Shown piece after piece: positions 35,625 to 47,227 of a DNA stretch of 64,000 nucleotides. Below the pieces are notes generated by a model. That model saw only the letters and a program-made list of their open reading frames with translations, had not been told where the DNA came from and searched no databases. Source of the stretch: Paenibacillus sacheonensis (lineage in GTDB: Bacteria; Bacillota; Bacilli; Paenibacillales; Paenibacillaceae); assembly GCF_009909195.1 (NCBI RefSeq), contig NZ_JAAAMU010000021.1, positions 1-64,000 on the forward strand, given 5' to 3'. The position numbers and the translations under genes are program-made. Every line of letters starts with the position of its first letter. Positions within the stretch are counted from its first letter, which is position 1.

Positions 35625-36466
35625 TGAATGCCGTGAATACTTCAAACCCAACCCAAAAGGGAAGCTTTCCGTTATACGCGGCGCTGATCTTGTTTTCCAT
35701 CGTCTTCATGTTCCCGTTGTATCTGGCGCTGGCCAACGCGTTCAGTAATTGGAATACGTCGCCGGGCTTGGTGCCTTCGGGCTTCAAACCGGAAAACTTC
35801 AAGTATGCGACGACGATGATCGACTTCTGGCACTTCGGCAAAAACACCGTCATTCTATGCCTCATCCCGCTTTGCACGTCCACGTTGACAAGCGGTCTCG
35901 TCGGGTACGCCTTCGCGCGGATCAGCGTTCCGGGACGCAACGTGCTCTTCATGATCGTGCTGTCGACGATGATGCTGCCCGGTATGGTCACGCAAATTCC
36001 GCAGTACATTTTGTTTCATAAATACGGCCTGCTGGATACCTTCTGGCCATGGGTGTTCTGGGGAATCGGCGGCAACGCGTTCTTCATCTTCCTCTATCGC
36101 CAATTCTTCGCCGGGATTCCGAAGGAGCTGGAGGATGCGGCCAAGATCGATGGCTGCTCCATCTTCCGGACGTATTGGAACATCTTCCTGCCGATGTCGG
36201 CGCCGGTTATCGCGACCGTCTCGATCATGACGTTCACGGGCGCGTGGAACGACTTCATGGGGCCGTTCATGTTCCTGAAGCAGGACCACTATCCGCTTGC
36301 CACCGCGCTCAGCACGATCAGCTATACGGCCGAAGGCACGAAGCTTATCATCCAACCGGTTGCTACGGCGGCTGCGATTCTGCTCATGATTCCGGTATTG
36401 CTCACGTTCTTCTTCGGACAGCGTTATATCGTCGAAGGGATCGTAACGACGGGCGTGAAAGGCTAG
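35624..36466 (+). CDS. Sugar ABC transporter permease (MalG-like)
   Basis: The 280-residue partner permease has six helices and the EAA-type loop 'KELEDAAKIDGCSIFRTYWNIFLPMSAPV'. It completes the inner-membrane channel. The ATG at 35624 overlaps the previous stop (TGATG), while a GTG three codons later at 35633 sits at a better distance from the AGGAG, so the true start may be either. A GC-rich hairpin follows 18 bases after the stop. Confidence 0.93.
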   Translation: MNAVNTSNPTQKGSFPLYAALILFSIVFMFPLYLALANAFSNWNTSPGLVPSGFKPENFKYATTMIDFWHFGKNTVILCLIPLCTSTLTSGLVGYAFARISVPGRNVLFMIVLSTMMLPGMVTQIPQYILFHKYGLLDTFWPWVFWGIGGNAFFIFLYRQFFAGIPKELEDAAKIDGCSIFRTYWNIFLPMSAPVIATVSIMTFTGAWNDFMGPFMFLKQDHYPLATALSTISYTAEGTKLIIQPVATAAAILLMIPVLLTFFFGQRYIVEGIVTTGVKG

Positions 36467-36484
36467 GCCGGGCATACGGCCGTA

Positions 36485-36518
36485 CAAGGCGTGCACCGGG
36501 CAACCGGTGCACGCCTTG
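36485..36518. terminator. Perfect 15-bp hairpin after sugar importer genes
   Basis: CAAGGCGTGCACCGG pairs perfectly with its complement over a GCAA tetraloop. There is no T tract after it, so it may stabilise mRNA ends or act as a weak or factor-assisted terminator before the GH2 gene. Confidence 0.65.
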
Positions 36519-36630
36519 CGGTTCGGCGAGATGCCGGCCGGCCGCATGTCCGAAAGTGAAAATCGGGAAAATGTACTCTGGTCAATCATGAATCTTGCTT
36601 CCATAATGACCATGTATTGATCGATCTTGA

Positions 36631-39732
<3,102 letters not shown>

Positions 39733-39838
39733 GAGCAGGGAACAAGCGTGTTCGGCGAGAAAGTTCGAAGCGAGCTTTCGACGGCAAGAGATCCCGGCAA
39801 GAGAGGACAAATAGATTGCCGGACAGAATAGTCTGAAT

Positions 39839-39886
39839 AGGGCCATCTCCGAAGCGTTTGCCGCTTCACGGAGATGGCCCTGTTTT
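39839..39886 (+). terminator. Terminator of GH2 gene
   Basis: AGGGCCATCTCC and an inner GAAGCG/CGCTTC stem pair with GGAGATGGCCCT, followed by GTTTT. The remaining bases up to 40006 hold no gene I can support. Confidence 0.88.
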
Positions 39887-40006
39887 GAATGCAAATCGTG
39901 GGGGTGTGCATATAGCAACTAAATGCTCCGATCGGCGCCTCAATGCCTAACGGTTATACGAGTCGTTAATCTGCTCAAAATGACTATTTTCGGCAAAGAG
40001 ATCAGC

Positions 40007-41099
40007 CTAGCGCCGCCCGCACAGCTCCGATAGCTCGGCAAGCTCGCGCAGCTCGTCCGGGAGGAGCGCGAAGGTCATCGCGCGCACGTTCTCTTCCGCG
40101 TGATGCGGCTTGGAAGCGCCGGGGATGGCGAAGACCGTCTCGCCGTTAGCATGGATCAGCCAGTTCAGCGCGACCTGGCTTGGCGATGCGCCGTATTTGC
40201 CGGCCAGGTCATCCAGGCGGTCGATCAAAGGCTGCGTCCGCTGGAGGCTCGCGGGCTTGAAGCTGCCGGACAGCCTGCGCGGTCCGGCAATGCCTTTAAT
40301 CAGCTCCGGATTCTTATGGAACTTGCCGCTCAGCAATCCCTGCTCGAGCGGCGAATAGGCGATGATGGCAACGCCGAGCTCCTTGGCCGTGTCCAAAATG
40401 CCATTGCGCTCGATGCGCCGGTCCAACAGGCTGTATTTGACCTGGTTGGACGTCAGCCGAAGACCGCGCGCGCAGCGCCTTGTCCGCTTCGCGCATCTTC
40501 GCGGCAGAGAAATTGCTGACGCCGACGTTGCGGATGAGGCCGGCTTTCGCCAGCTTCGCCATCTCGTTCATTTCGGCGCTCGCGGAGGAGAAGGAGTACG
40601 GCTGATGCACCTGGTACAGATCGATCGGCCAGCCCTTCAGCCGGCGAAGACGCTCATCGATCGTCCGCGGAATGCTGCGCGCGGTCCGCATGACCGGCCA
40701 CCATTTGGTCGCGACGCGGACGCTGCGGGGAGAAGCTCCGGCTTCGTTCAGCGCGTCGGCGAGCGCTTCCTCGGATCGGCCGCCGCCGTATACTTCCGCG
40801 GTATCGAACCAATTGATGCCGCCGGCCAGGCTGATGCGCACGATCGAGACGATATCGGCATCGTTCAGGACCGGCCAAAGTTTGCCGACGAGCCCGCTGC
40901 CCTTGCTGAACTGCCAGCAGCCGAGACCGAGGGGGGACAGCTCCAGATCCGAGCCGCCCATTCGCCTTAATGCTGCTCGTTCCGGGGCATTCGCCTGCGG
41001 ATTATCCGCTTTATTCCAAGTCAGCTCCGTCTGGCCCGTTCGCCCCTGCTGCGCCGCGTCGGTTTGATCCTCCGGTTCGAACTGTTCCGTGTGCTCCAT
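40007..41099 (-). pseudogene. Aldo/keto reductase, frameshifted in a CG repeat
   Basis: The gene encodes an aldo/keto reductase in two frames. Codons from 41099 down to about 40473 give a normal N-terminal barrel: 'LGLGCWQFSKGSG', catalytic 'FDTAEVYGGGRSEEAL', 'VRVATKWWP', 'IDLYQVHQP', 'IRNVGVSNFSA'. The rest continues in another frame as 'GLRLTSNQVKYSLLDRRIERNGILDTAKELGVAIIAYSPLEQGLLSGKF' and onward to 40007. The break is at a CGCGCGCG run (40465-40472); adding one CG unit restores one frame. It may be a real pseudogene, a phase-variable site or a sequencing error. The start has AGAGGGAG eight bases upstream. Confidence 0.88.
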
Positions 41100-41213
41100 G
41101 TCCGAATCTCCCTCTTTCCTCCATAGCTTCTTGCCGCCGCGCGCGGCGCGCTGAATGCCTTCATCTCCGGCCGGGCATGCGAATCCGAATCGTCCATTCG
41201 GCGAGGCCGCCGT

Positions 41214-42086
41214 TTAACGCGAGAATCCGATGGCCAGCTCAAGCGCCAGCTGTCCGCCGGCCTCCAGTTCAGGCAGCTCGTCCCGCGTGTTCAACGCGCT
41301 GTTCAACGCCATCCATGGCTCCACGCATACGAACGGCGAACCGTTCACCTGCCAGAGCACCACGTATCTGAACGCGTCGCTGTAGGACAAGGTGATCGTG
41401 CCGCCTTCCGGTCCCGGGAAAGCAATGCGGCGTGCCGATGCGTCGAGAAGCGCAACGGATTCCTTGAGACCCTCAAGCGAGATGCTGCCTTCGATCGGTT
41501 TGACGGCATTGTCGTTGTAGTCGAGGTATTTCGTCGCATCGGTGTCATAGACGAGGTTCTTGCTCTCTGCGCGGAAGTACGGGTGGAAGCCCGCGTAGAA
41601 AGGCATGCTGCGAATCGACAGGTTGCGGTAGGATTGGCGAATCCGCAGCTCGCCGTCGACCAGCGCGTAGGTGAAGAGCAGCTCGAACGCAAACGGATAT
41701 TCCGCCAAAGTGCTGTCGGTATTGCGCAGGCGAACGGTCAGCGACGCTTCGCCGTCCTCGGAGACGGATACGACTTCCCACGGACGATTGCGCGCGACGC
41801 CATGATTCCGCATCGCGTACGTTTCGCCTTTCCATTCATACTGTCCGTCGACCAACTGGCCGCAAATCGGAAACAGGACGGGATTGCCACCCCGAATGTT
41901 CGTTTGCGGGTCGACGAACGTCGCCCGGTCGAAGTAGAACAGCTCTTCGCCATGCAGCTTGCAGCTGATCGCAATGGCACCGCGCTCCGGACAGATCGTG
42001 ACGGAGGAGCTTGTCTCCGCATCCTTCAGGGTATATAGAGGAAAAACATCCTCATGCTGCTTGACTTCATATCGTTGGTGATTCAT
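41214..42086 (-). CDS. Aldose 1-epimerase-like protein (LacX/GalM family)
   Basis: The 290-residue protein is a galactose-mutarotase-fold enzyme with 'GGNPVLFPICGQL', 'MRNHGVARNRPWEV' and 'FYAGFHPYFRA' (family histidines) and 'FVCVEPWMALNSALN' (catalytic-type Glu). It interconverts anomers of hexoses, which helps feed GH2-released galactose into metabolism. It lies upstream of the aldo/keto reductase on the same strand with a 114-base gap, so both may share a transcript. GGAGG precedes the ATG by ten bases. Confidence 0.9.
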   Translation of the reverse strand: MNHQRYEVKQHEDVFPLYTLKDAETSSSVTICPERGAIAISCKLHGEELFYFDRATFVDPQTNIRGGNPVLFPICGQLVDGQYEWKGETYAMRNHGVARNRPWEVVSVSEDGEASLTVRLRNTDSTLAEYPFAFELLFTYALVDGELRIRQSYRNLSIRSMPFYAGFHPYFRAESKNLVYDTDATKYLDYNDNAVKPIEGSISLEGLKESVALLDASARRIAFPGPEGGTITLSYSDAFRYVVLWQVNGSPFVCVEPWMALNSALNTRDELPELEAGGQLALELAIGFSR

Positions 42087-42190
42087 TGCGATTCGCCTCC
42101 ATTAATTCGACTGAGATGAGAAAATCATACCATATTGTGCGGTTCCGACTAAAGTGCCGGCGCAGCATGATGATTTTTTAATCCACTATA

Positions 42191-42264
42191 TTGCAATGAT
42201 GAATAGCTGGTGATATAGTATAGCTAACGGAGCGGAGAGCTCCAAATTTTTTAACCAGCTATTC
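42191..42264 (+). promoter_or_regulatory. Promoter of PadR operon with 10-bp inverted repeat operator
   Basis: TTGCAA (42191-42196), 17 bases, TATAGT (42214-42219) form a good sigma-A promoter. GAATAGCTGG (42201-42210) lies in the spacer and its exact complement CCAGCTATTC lies at 42255-42264, past the expected start site. Because only one arm is transcribed, this is a two-site DNA operator rather than an RNA hairpin, probably bound by the PadR protein encoded next. Confidence 0.65.
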
Positions 42265-42307
42265 AACTATGATGAATACTCAACGATAACTAATAGGGGC
42301 GCTGCGA

Positions 42308-42628
42308 ATGAATGTGCAATTTAAGAAAGGCGTGCTCGACCTGTGCGTGCTTGCCCTGACCGCTTGGGAGGACCGGTACGGCTACGAGCTCGCAGTGACG
42401 ATGTCGTCGAAATTCGAAGTGGCGGTCGGCAGTGTCTATCCCCTGCTGAACCGTTTGACGGTGGAGGGCTACTTCTCCACGTACCTCCAGGAATCGAGCG
42501 GGGGGCCGCCGCGCAAATATTACAAGTTGACGCCGCAAGGCCATGCCCATCTCATGGAGCTGATTCGCGAATGGCGGACGTTCTCCGTCGCGGTTGACGA
42601 ACTCATTAAGGAAGGTGTAGAGCGATGA
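42308..42628 (+). CDS. PadR-family transcriptional regulator (short type)
   Basis: The 106-residue protein is a PadR winged helix with a single C-terminal dimer helix: 'LCVLALTAWEDRYGYELAVTMSSKFEVAVGSVYPLLNRLTVEGYFSTYLQES' and 'YYKLTPQGHAHLMELIREW'. In many Firmicutes this short PadR precedes a HAAS membrane protein and a DUF4097 protein, exactly as here. The gene overlaps the next by four bases (ATGA). It probably represses its own operon through the inverted repeat upstream. Confidence 0.93.
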   Translation: MNVQFKKGVLDLCVLALTAWEDRYGYELAVTMSSKFEVAVGSVYPLLNRLTVEGYFSTYLQESSGGPPRKYYKLTPQGHAHLMELIREWRTFSVAVDELIKEGVER

Positions 42629-43182
42629 TCAGAGAGCAGTATTTGGGTCACCTGTGGGAGCTGCTGGCGCCCGTCCCGGAGAAGCTGCGCCGGGAATGGA
42701 TGTACGATTACGAAGAGCATTTTCGCGTGGCGGCCGAGCTTGGACGCAGCGAAGAGGAGGCGGCGAGCGAGCTTGGCGATCCGAGATTGATCGCGAAGGA
42801 GCTGCTGCTGAATTACCGGGTCGATCAGGCGGGCATCAAGAGCGGCAGCATTACGCTCGTGTCCCGCGCGGTGTTCGCGGCCGTCAGCCTCGGATTTTTC
42901 AATTTGATATTCGTACTTGGCCCGTTCGTCGCTATACTTGGCGTGCTGATCGCGCTCTGGGCTTCTGCAGTCGCAGTAGCGCTCTCGTCGCTCATGGTCA
43001 TGTACGAAGGCCTATTCGGTTCCGCCGTCACCGGCGTGCAGGCGTCGTTCATCGCGCTGGCGCTGATCGGACTCGGCATGCTGATGGGGGCGGGCGTGCA
43101 CTGGCTGACGCGGGCCTTCGCCAAGCTGACGCTGCAGTACTTGAAATTCAATACTAAAGTGATAAGGGTGAAAAAGGGATGA
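42625..43182 (+). CDS. HAAS (DUF1700) membrane protein
   Basis: A 185-residue protein with an N-terminal HAAS domain (~5-65: 'LGHLWELLAPVPEKLRREWMYDYEEHFRVAAELGRSEEEAASELGDPRLIAKELL') and two to three membrane helices (~85-110, ~118-150). HAAS proteins are found next to PadR regulators and are thought to act as membrane-linked partners that relay an envelope signal. It overlaps both neighbours by four bases, so the three genes are tightly coupled. Confidence 0.9.
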   Translation: MIREQYLGHLWELLAPVPEKLRREWMYDYEEHFRVAAELGRSEEEAASELGDPRLIAKELLLNYRVDQAGIKSGSITLVSRAVFAAVSLGFFNLIFVLGPFVAILGVLIALWASAVAVALSSLMVMYEGLFGSAVTGVQASFIALALIGLGMLMGAGVHWLTRAFAKLTLQYLKFNTKVIRVKKG

Positions 43183-44132
43183 GAAACTGGGTTATCGTCG
43201 GCCTCATTCTGTTCGTGATCGGACTGATCGGCGCCGGGGGGACGCTCGCTTATAACGGGGATTTCTCCTTCGGCACGGAGAAGGTCGAGAAGCAGCAATC
43301 GATCGCGGCGGACGGCATTCGCAACATCGACGTCAAGACCGGCAGCGTCGACTTGACGATCGTGCCCGGAGAGGGCAATGAAGTGAAAGCGAGCCTGACG
43401 GGCCGCGCGAGCAAGAAGTATTTGAACAAATTGGACATTATACTCAAGAAGGACGGCGACACGCTCAAGGTCAGCTTCAAGGAGCATTTCGGCTTTCAAT
43501 TCGGTCTTAACATCATGAACGTCGACCTGAAGCTGGAAGTGCCGCAGCAGCAATACGGCAAGCTGAAGCTGGACTCCGGCAGCGGCGACAATGCGATCGC
43601 GGCGCTCAAGACGGATACCTTGGAGCTGGACGGCGGATCCGGAGACGTGGACATCAATGGACTGCGGAGCGGATCGATCACCGTAACGATCGGCAGCGGC
43701 AACATCGCCCTCCATGACGTAACCGCCGAGGACAATGTAATGCTCAAAGCCGGATCGGGCGACATGTCGGCGCAAGGGCTCACGGCGAAACGCCTGGATG
43801 TGGCCGTAAGCAGCGGAGACGTAGAGCTTGCGGACGCCGAGGCCGAGCTGTCGGTTAAGACCGGCAGCGGCGATATCTCGGTGGAAGGGAAGAAGCTGGA
43901 TCATCCGGCCTCGCTCAAGACCGGCAGCGGAGACGTGGAAATCATGACAGACGAGCAGCCGGAAGACGTCGAGATCACGCACGACAGCGGATCCGGCAAT
44001 CTCGACAACGATTGGGACGGAGCCAAGAGCTCCACGGACGATGACGATGTCCGCCATCTCCTGTTCGGCAGCGGTTCGGTGCACATTGACGTCCATACGG
44101 GCTCCGGAGATCTTGACGTCGGCAATCGGTAA
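43179..44132 (+). CDS. DUF4097 beta-strand repeat protein, membrane-anchored
   Basis: The 317-residue protein has one N-terminal helix (~4-24) anchoring a surface domain of repeated short beta strands. The repeats show as some ten 'GSGD'-centred units such as 'DSGSGDNAIAAL', 'DGGSGDVDING', 'KTGSGDISVEG', 'HTGSGDLDVG', each ~20 residues, as in a right-handed beta-helix. Function of DUF4097 proteins is unsettled; in PadR-HAAS operons they are the presumed extracellular sensor or effector. The Asp-rich C-terminal third could bind cations (inference). Confidence 0.9.
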   Translation: MRNWVIVGLILFVIGLIGAGGTLAYNGDFSFGTEKVEKQQSIAADGIRNIDVKTGSVDLTIVPGEGNEVKASLTGRASKKYLNKLDIILKKDGDTLKVSFKEHFGFQFGLNIMNVDLKLEVPQQQYGKLKLDSGSGDNAIAALKTDTLELDGGSGDVDINGLRSGSITVTIGSGNIALHDVTAEDNVMLKAGSGDMSAQGLTAKRLDVAVSSGDVELADAEAELSVKTGSGDISVEGKKLDHPASLKTGSGDVEIMTDEQPEDVEITHDSGSGNLDNDWDGAKSSTDDDDVRHLLFGSGSVHIDVHTGSGDLDVGNR

Positions 44133-44142
44133 GTTCAACAGG

Positions 44143-44183
44143 AAGGCTTTGCAATGCCGCCCCGGCTTGCAAAGCCTTTTTTT
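44143..44183 (+). terminator. Terminator of PadR-HAAS-DUF4097 operon
   Basis: AAGGCTTTGCA pairs perfectly with TGCAAAGCCTT and is followed by a run of T. Confidence 0.92.
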
Positions 44184-44380
44184 GCGACCTCAGCACTACA
44201 TTTTAATTGCCGCAATGCCGATATTTTTAGAGGAAGAAGCATTCTTCGCCGGAATGGCGGAACCATTTCCCGCATTATGACGCCAACCATTTTACGCGGC
44301 CGGCAAGCGGCATGTTCACCACGAATCAAGTCAACTAGGCAGGATCGATTACATGATGGATGAGGGGGAGAATTCAGGTT

Positions 44381-45826
44381 ATGCAGGTACAACGCAGCAT
44401 CATGGGCCCGATATTGGCCGTCGTTCTTCCGATTGCCCTGTTCGAATGGTTTCGTTCGGACCAAGCTGCCGATATGACGCTGAAAGCGCCGCAGGGCCAT
44501 TTTATTTTCGTTACCTTGGTGGCGGCGCTGGCTACGGTCGTGGCGGTCGCCGTCGGCATCACGGGGCAGCGGCTGCGGAACATCAAGGTCGGCTTCATGT
44601 CGCTTGCTTATATGTCCCTGGCGGGCGTCTTCCTGCTGCACGGTTTGACGACGCCGGGCTTCGTCATTCATTCCGGCAATATGCCGGCCATGTTCGCTCA
44701 GCTCAGCATTCTGTTGACCTCCCTGTGGCTGTGCTTGTCGTCCGTATCCTCGGACTATTGGCTGATCAGGCGCTTATCCGAATGGCGACAATGGCTGCTG
44801 CCGGCTTGGGTGCTGCTGCTGGCGCTGCTTGGCGCGTATACGTTCTGGATGCCGCATGAGATGGGCATGCTGCCGATAAACAGCAACCCTTACAAATGGG
44901 TAGCGGTCGGCATTACATGCACGGCTTGCCTATGGACGATGTACCGTTATTGGCAGTCTTACCAGCATGCCGGATTCCCGCTGCAGCGCGCCATCGTGTA
45001 CAGCGTGAGTCTCATTCTTGCGGCTCAATATATTATTGTTGAAGGCACTTCCTGGCATCTGAGCTGGTGGCTGTACCATCTGCTGCTGCTGGGCTCCATG
45101 CTGGTCATGCTCGTCGGACTGATCCGGCAGTACTTTTCTCGGGGTTCCTTCAGCTCGTCGCTGCGCGTGTTGTTTCAATCCGATCCCCGCGCTTGGCTGG
45201 AGGCGTGCAAGACGCCGAGCGTGAAGGCGCTCATCATGGCGACGGAGGCGCGGGACGCCTACACCGCCGGACACAACAACCGGGTGGCGCTCTACGCGCT
45301 TCGCCTCGGCGAAGAGATGAAGCTGACCAAGGACGAGCTGCGCGCCATCGCCCAGGGCGGCGTCGTCCACGACGTGGGCAAGCTGAAGGTGCCGGACGCG
45401 ATTCTGAACAAAGCCGGCAAACTGACGCAGGAAGAACGGCTCATTATCGAACGGCATCCCATCTCGGGCTACGACATGTGCAAGCAGCTCGGATTTCTGG
45501 GCGATGAGCTGTCCGTCATCCGTTCCCATCACGAGAAATGGGACGGCACCGGCTACCCCGACCGCCTGAGCGGAGAGACGATTCCGCTGCTCGCGCGCGT
45601 GACGGCGGTCGCGGACGTCTATGATGCGCTCACGTCCTCGCGTTCCTACCGGCAAGCCATGTCGCATGAGGAAGCGATGGCGATCATTGTCGAAGGCAGC
45701 GGCGTTCATTTCTGTCCGGCATGCGTGAAGGCCTGGCAGCGCCTTGCCGCCGTGGATGCGGAGTTCTTCGCCGAGATTGCCGCAAGCAGCCGTTCGCTCC
45801 GATTGGTGCATCGCGCGGTGCAGTAG
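44381..45826 (+). CDS. Membrane HD-GYP domain phosphodiesterase (c-di-GMP)
   Basis: The 481-residue protein has seven to eight N-terminal helices (to ~residue 255) with little extracellular mass, then an HD-GYP domain (~275-470). Metal ligands H330-D331 lie in 'VVHDVGKLKVP' and the signature 'HHEKWDGTGYP' ends with G391-Y-P393. HD-GYP enzymes split cyclic-di-GMP to GMP, favouring motility over sessile growth. A CxxC-like pair 'FCPACVKAW' follows near the C-terminus. I use ATG 44381, as GAGGGGGA is about eleven bases upstream; an upstream ATG at 44360 is less likely. Confidence 0.92.
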   Translation: MQVQRSIMGPILAVVLPIALFEWFRSDQAADMTLKAPQGHFIFVTLVAALATVVAVAVGITGQRLRNIKVGFMSLAYMSLAGVFLLHGLTTPGFVIHSGNMPAMFAQLSILLTSLWLCLSSVSSDYWLIRRLSEWRQWLLPAWVLLLALLGAYTFWMPHEMGMLPINSNPYKWVAVGITCTACLWTMYRYWQSYQHAGFPLQRAIVYSVSLILAAQYIIVEGTSWHLSWWLYHLLLLGSMLVMLVGLIRQYFSRGSFSSSLRVLFQSDPRAWLEACKTPSVKALIMATEARDAYTAGHNNRVALYALRLGEEMKLTKDELRAIAQGGVVHDVGKLKVPDAILNKAGKLTQEERLIIERHPISGYDMCKQLGFLGDELSVIRSHHEKWDGTGYPDRLSGETIPLLARVTAVADVYDALTSSRSYRQAMSHEEAMAIIVEGSGVHFCPACVKAWQRLAAVDAEFFAEIAASSRSLRLVHRAVQ

Positions 45827-45903
45827 CAAGGGAATAACGGTAACAACGAGTTCGTTTCAAGACGCTAACTAGACCGTAACAAGGCATTATCAGGCATTCA
45901 AGA

Positions 45904-45954
45904 CAGTAACTAGGCACTGGCAAGGCAGTAACTAGGCACTGGCAAGGCAGTAAC
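45904..45954 (+). repeat. 22-bp tandem repeat, 2.3 copies
   Basis: The unit beginning CAGTAACTAGGCACTGG is repeated exactly at 45904-45925 and 45926-45947, with a seven-base third start at 45948. Degenerate relatives (GTAAC, CTAACTAG, AAGGCA) extend upstream to 45850. It is non-coding. Confidence 0.88.
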
Positions 45955-46024
45955 GAGAAGATGACAGGGCAAAAACAAGGACGTATCGCAACTGCGATGC
46001 CGGCAGCCGGCCGTCCTGCGTATC

Positions 46025-46145
46025 AACGCTTTAATGCTGAATCCCATGAATCGTGCAACGCTGTAATGCTTAATCCCGTAAATCGGGCACCGCTGTAATG
46101 CTGAATCCCATAAACCGGGGAACGCTTTAACGCACTAAACCGCGG
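46025..46145 (+). repeat. 32-bp degenerate tandem repeat, about 3.7 copies
   Basis: Units start at 46025, 46057, 46089 and 46121, each of the form AACGCTNTAATGCTNAATCC plus a 12-base variable end. Copies differ at three to six positions. The array runs directly into a terminator hairpin. Together with the 22-bp array it fills the 366-base gene-free stretch between the HD-GYP and PAS-HTH genes. Confidence 0.88.
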
Positions 46146-46168
46146 AGACGCAAGTTTCCGCGGTTTTG
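46137..46168. terminator. Bidirectional hairpin between convergent genes
   Basis: AAACCGCGGA pairs perfectly with TCCGCGGTTT; A-rich and T-rich flanks suit termination from either side, ending the HD-GYP and PAS-HTH transcripts. Confidence 0.8.
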
Positions 46169-46192
46169 CCGATTCAGCGATTATTTTGCTTT

Positions 46193-47086
46193 TCAGGGCC
46201 AAATATCCTGGGGCGAAACCTGTAACGCATTTGCGATGAGCAGTGCCGTTTGACGTTGGGGGCGATTGATTTTGCCGTTGCGGAGCTTGGAGATCGTTTG
46301 CATCGATATGCCGGTTTCGGACGATAGCTGCTGGGCTGACATATAACGGCGCGCCATCAGCACCTTCAAGGTAACGGAGGAATCGACGGGGGCCGACCCG
46401 GGGCCGACGGCCGGTTGAATATGCGACACGACGAAGGCGATGTTCTTCAGACTGCCGTCCCCGTGGTAGAAAGGCCGGTACGTGACATGCACTTCCAATT
46501 GGCCGGTGCCGGTTAAATCCTTGGTGCGGACCACGATCTGGTCGGTGCTGCGGTTCTGAACGGTCTGCCTCAGCCGGGAGAAAATGCGTTCCCGTTCGTC
46601 TTCCTGCACGTAGTCGTTAATGAAGGCTTCCACGGGGAACAGGGGATCGAAGACGGGCGCCGGGTAGTATTTGAAGTAACGTTCGATAATGAACCTGTCG
46701 TTCAGGATGCCGGATATCAGCACTTCGCGGGTTTCGCTCATGCGGTCGATCCAGCATTTGGCGCTGATGTCCTCGACCGTCAGCAGGAAGGCGGCATCGC
46801 CGGCATCGCCCAGCGCCTCGCAGGTCAGCCGAAGGCGCAGCGGATCGTCGCCGGCCAAGTGCTTCAGCAGGGAGGTCTCGTGCTGATGGAGCGACAAGAG
46901 CGTGCTTCGGTCCCACTCGGAGAACAGCCGGTCCGGCGGTAAACCTTCCAGCATGTCGCCTGAGAAGCCGACCAGTCTGGAGAAAGCTTTATTCGCGAGA
47001 TTAAAGCGGCAATCGTCGTCTTGTCCGACGACGACAACGGCCAGCGGCGTCTTTAAGTTCTGAAAAACAACGGTAGAAAGCGTCAT
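46193..47086 (-). CDS. PAS-domain protein with C-terminal XRE-type HTH
   Basis: The 297-residue regulator has an N-terminal PAS domain (~5-120: 'PLAVVVVGQDDDCRFNLANKAFSRLVGFSGDMLEGLPPDRLF'), a second PAS-like middle (~125-235) and a C-terminal helix-turn-helix (~243-297: 'RRYMSAQQLSSETGISMQTISKLRNGKINRPQRQTALLIANALQVSPQDIW'). It is a cytoplasmic sensor-regulator. It is divergent from the large hybrid kinase gene, with 141 bases between start codons, suggesting shared control. ATG 47086 follows GAGGGGAAC. Confidence 0.88.
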   Translation of the reverse strand: MTLSTVVFQNLKTPLAVVVVGQDDDCRFNLANKAFSRLVGFSGDMLEGLPPDRLFSEWDRSTLLSLHQHETSLLKHLAGDDPLRLRLTCEALGDAGDAAFLLTVEDISAKCWIDRMSETREVLISGILNDRFIIERYFKYYPAPVFDPLFPVEAFINDYVQEDERERIFSRLRQTVQNRSTDQIVVRTKDLTGTGQLEVHVTYRPFYHGDGSLKNIAFVVSHIQPAVGPGSAPVDSSVTLKVLMARRYMSAQQLSSETGISMQTISKLRNGKINRPQRQTALLIANALQVSPQDIWP

Positions 47087-47227
47087 GCGGCGTTCCCCTC
47101 GCAATCTATTGCTAGTAGCTTATAGAACAGTATAAGAGCGGGACTCCTACTTTTCAACCAGAAACGTCGAATAAAAGCCGCGGCAGCGAAGGTAATTTGG
47201 ATATTTAGACCCGCAGGAGGGTTAATT

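Noticed and set aside
45904..46145. Possible CRISPR array
   Set aside because: The units are tandem without unique spacers, copies of the second array are degenerate, and no cas genes are present.
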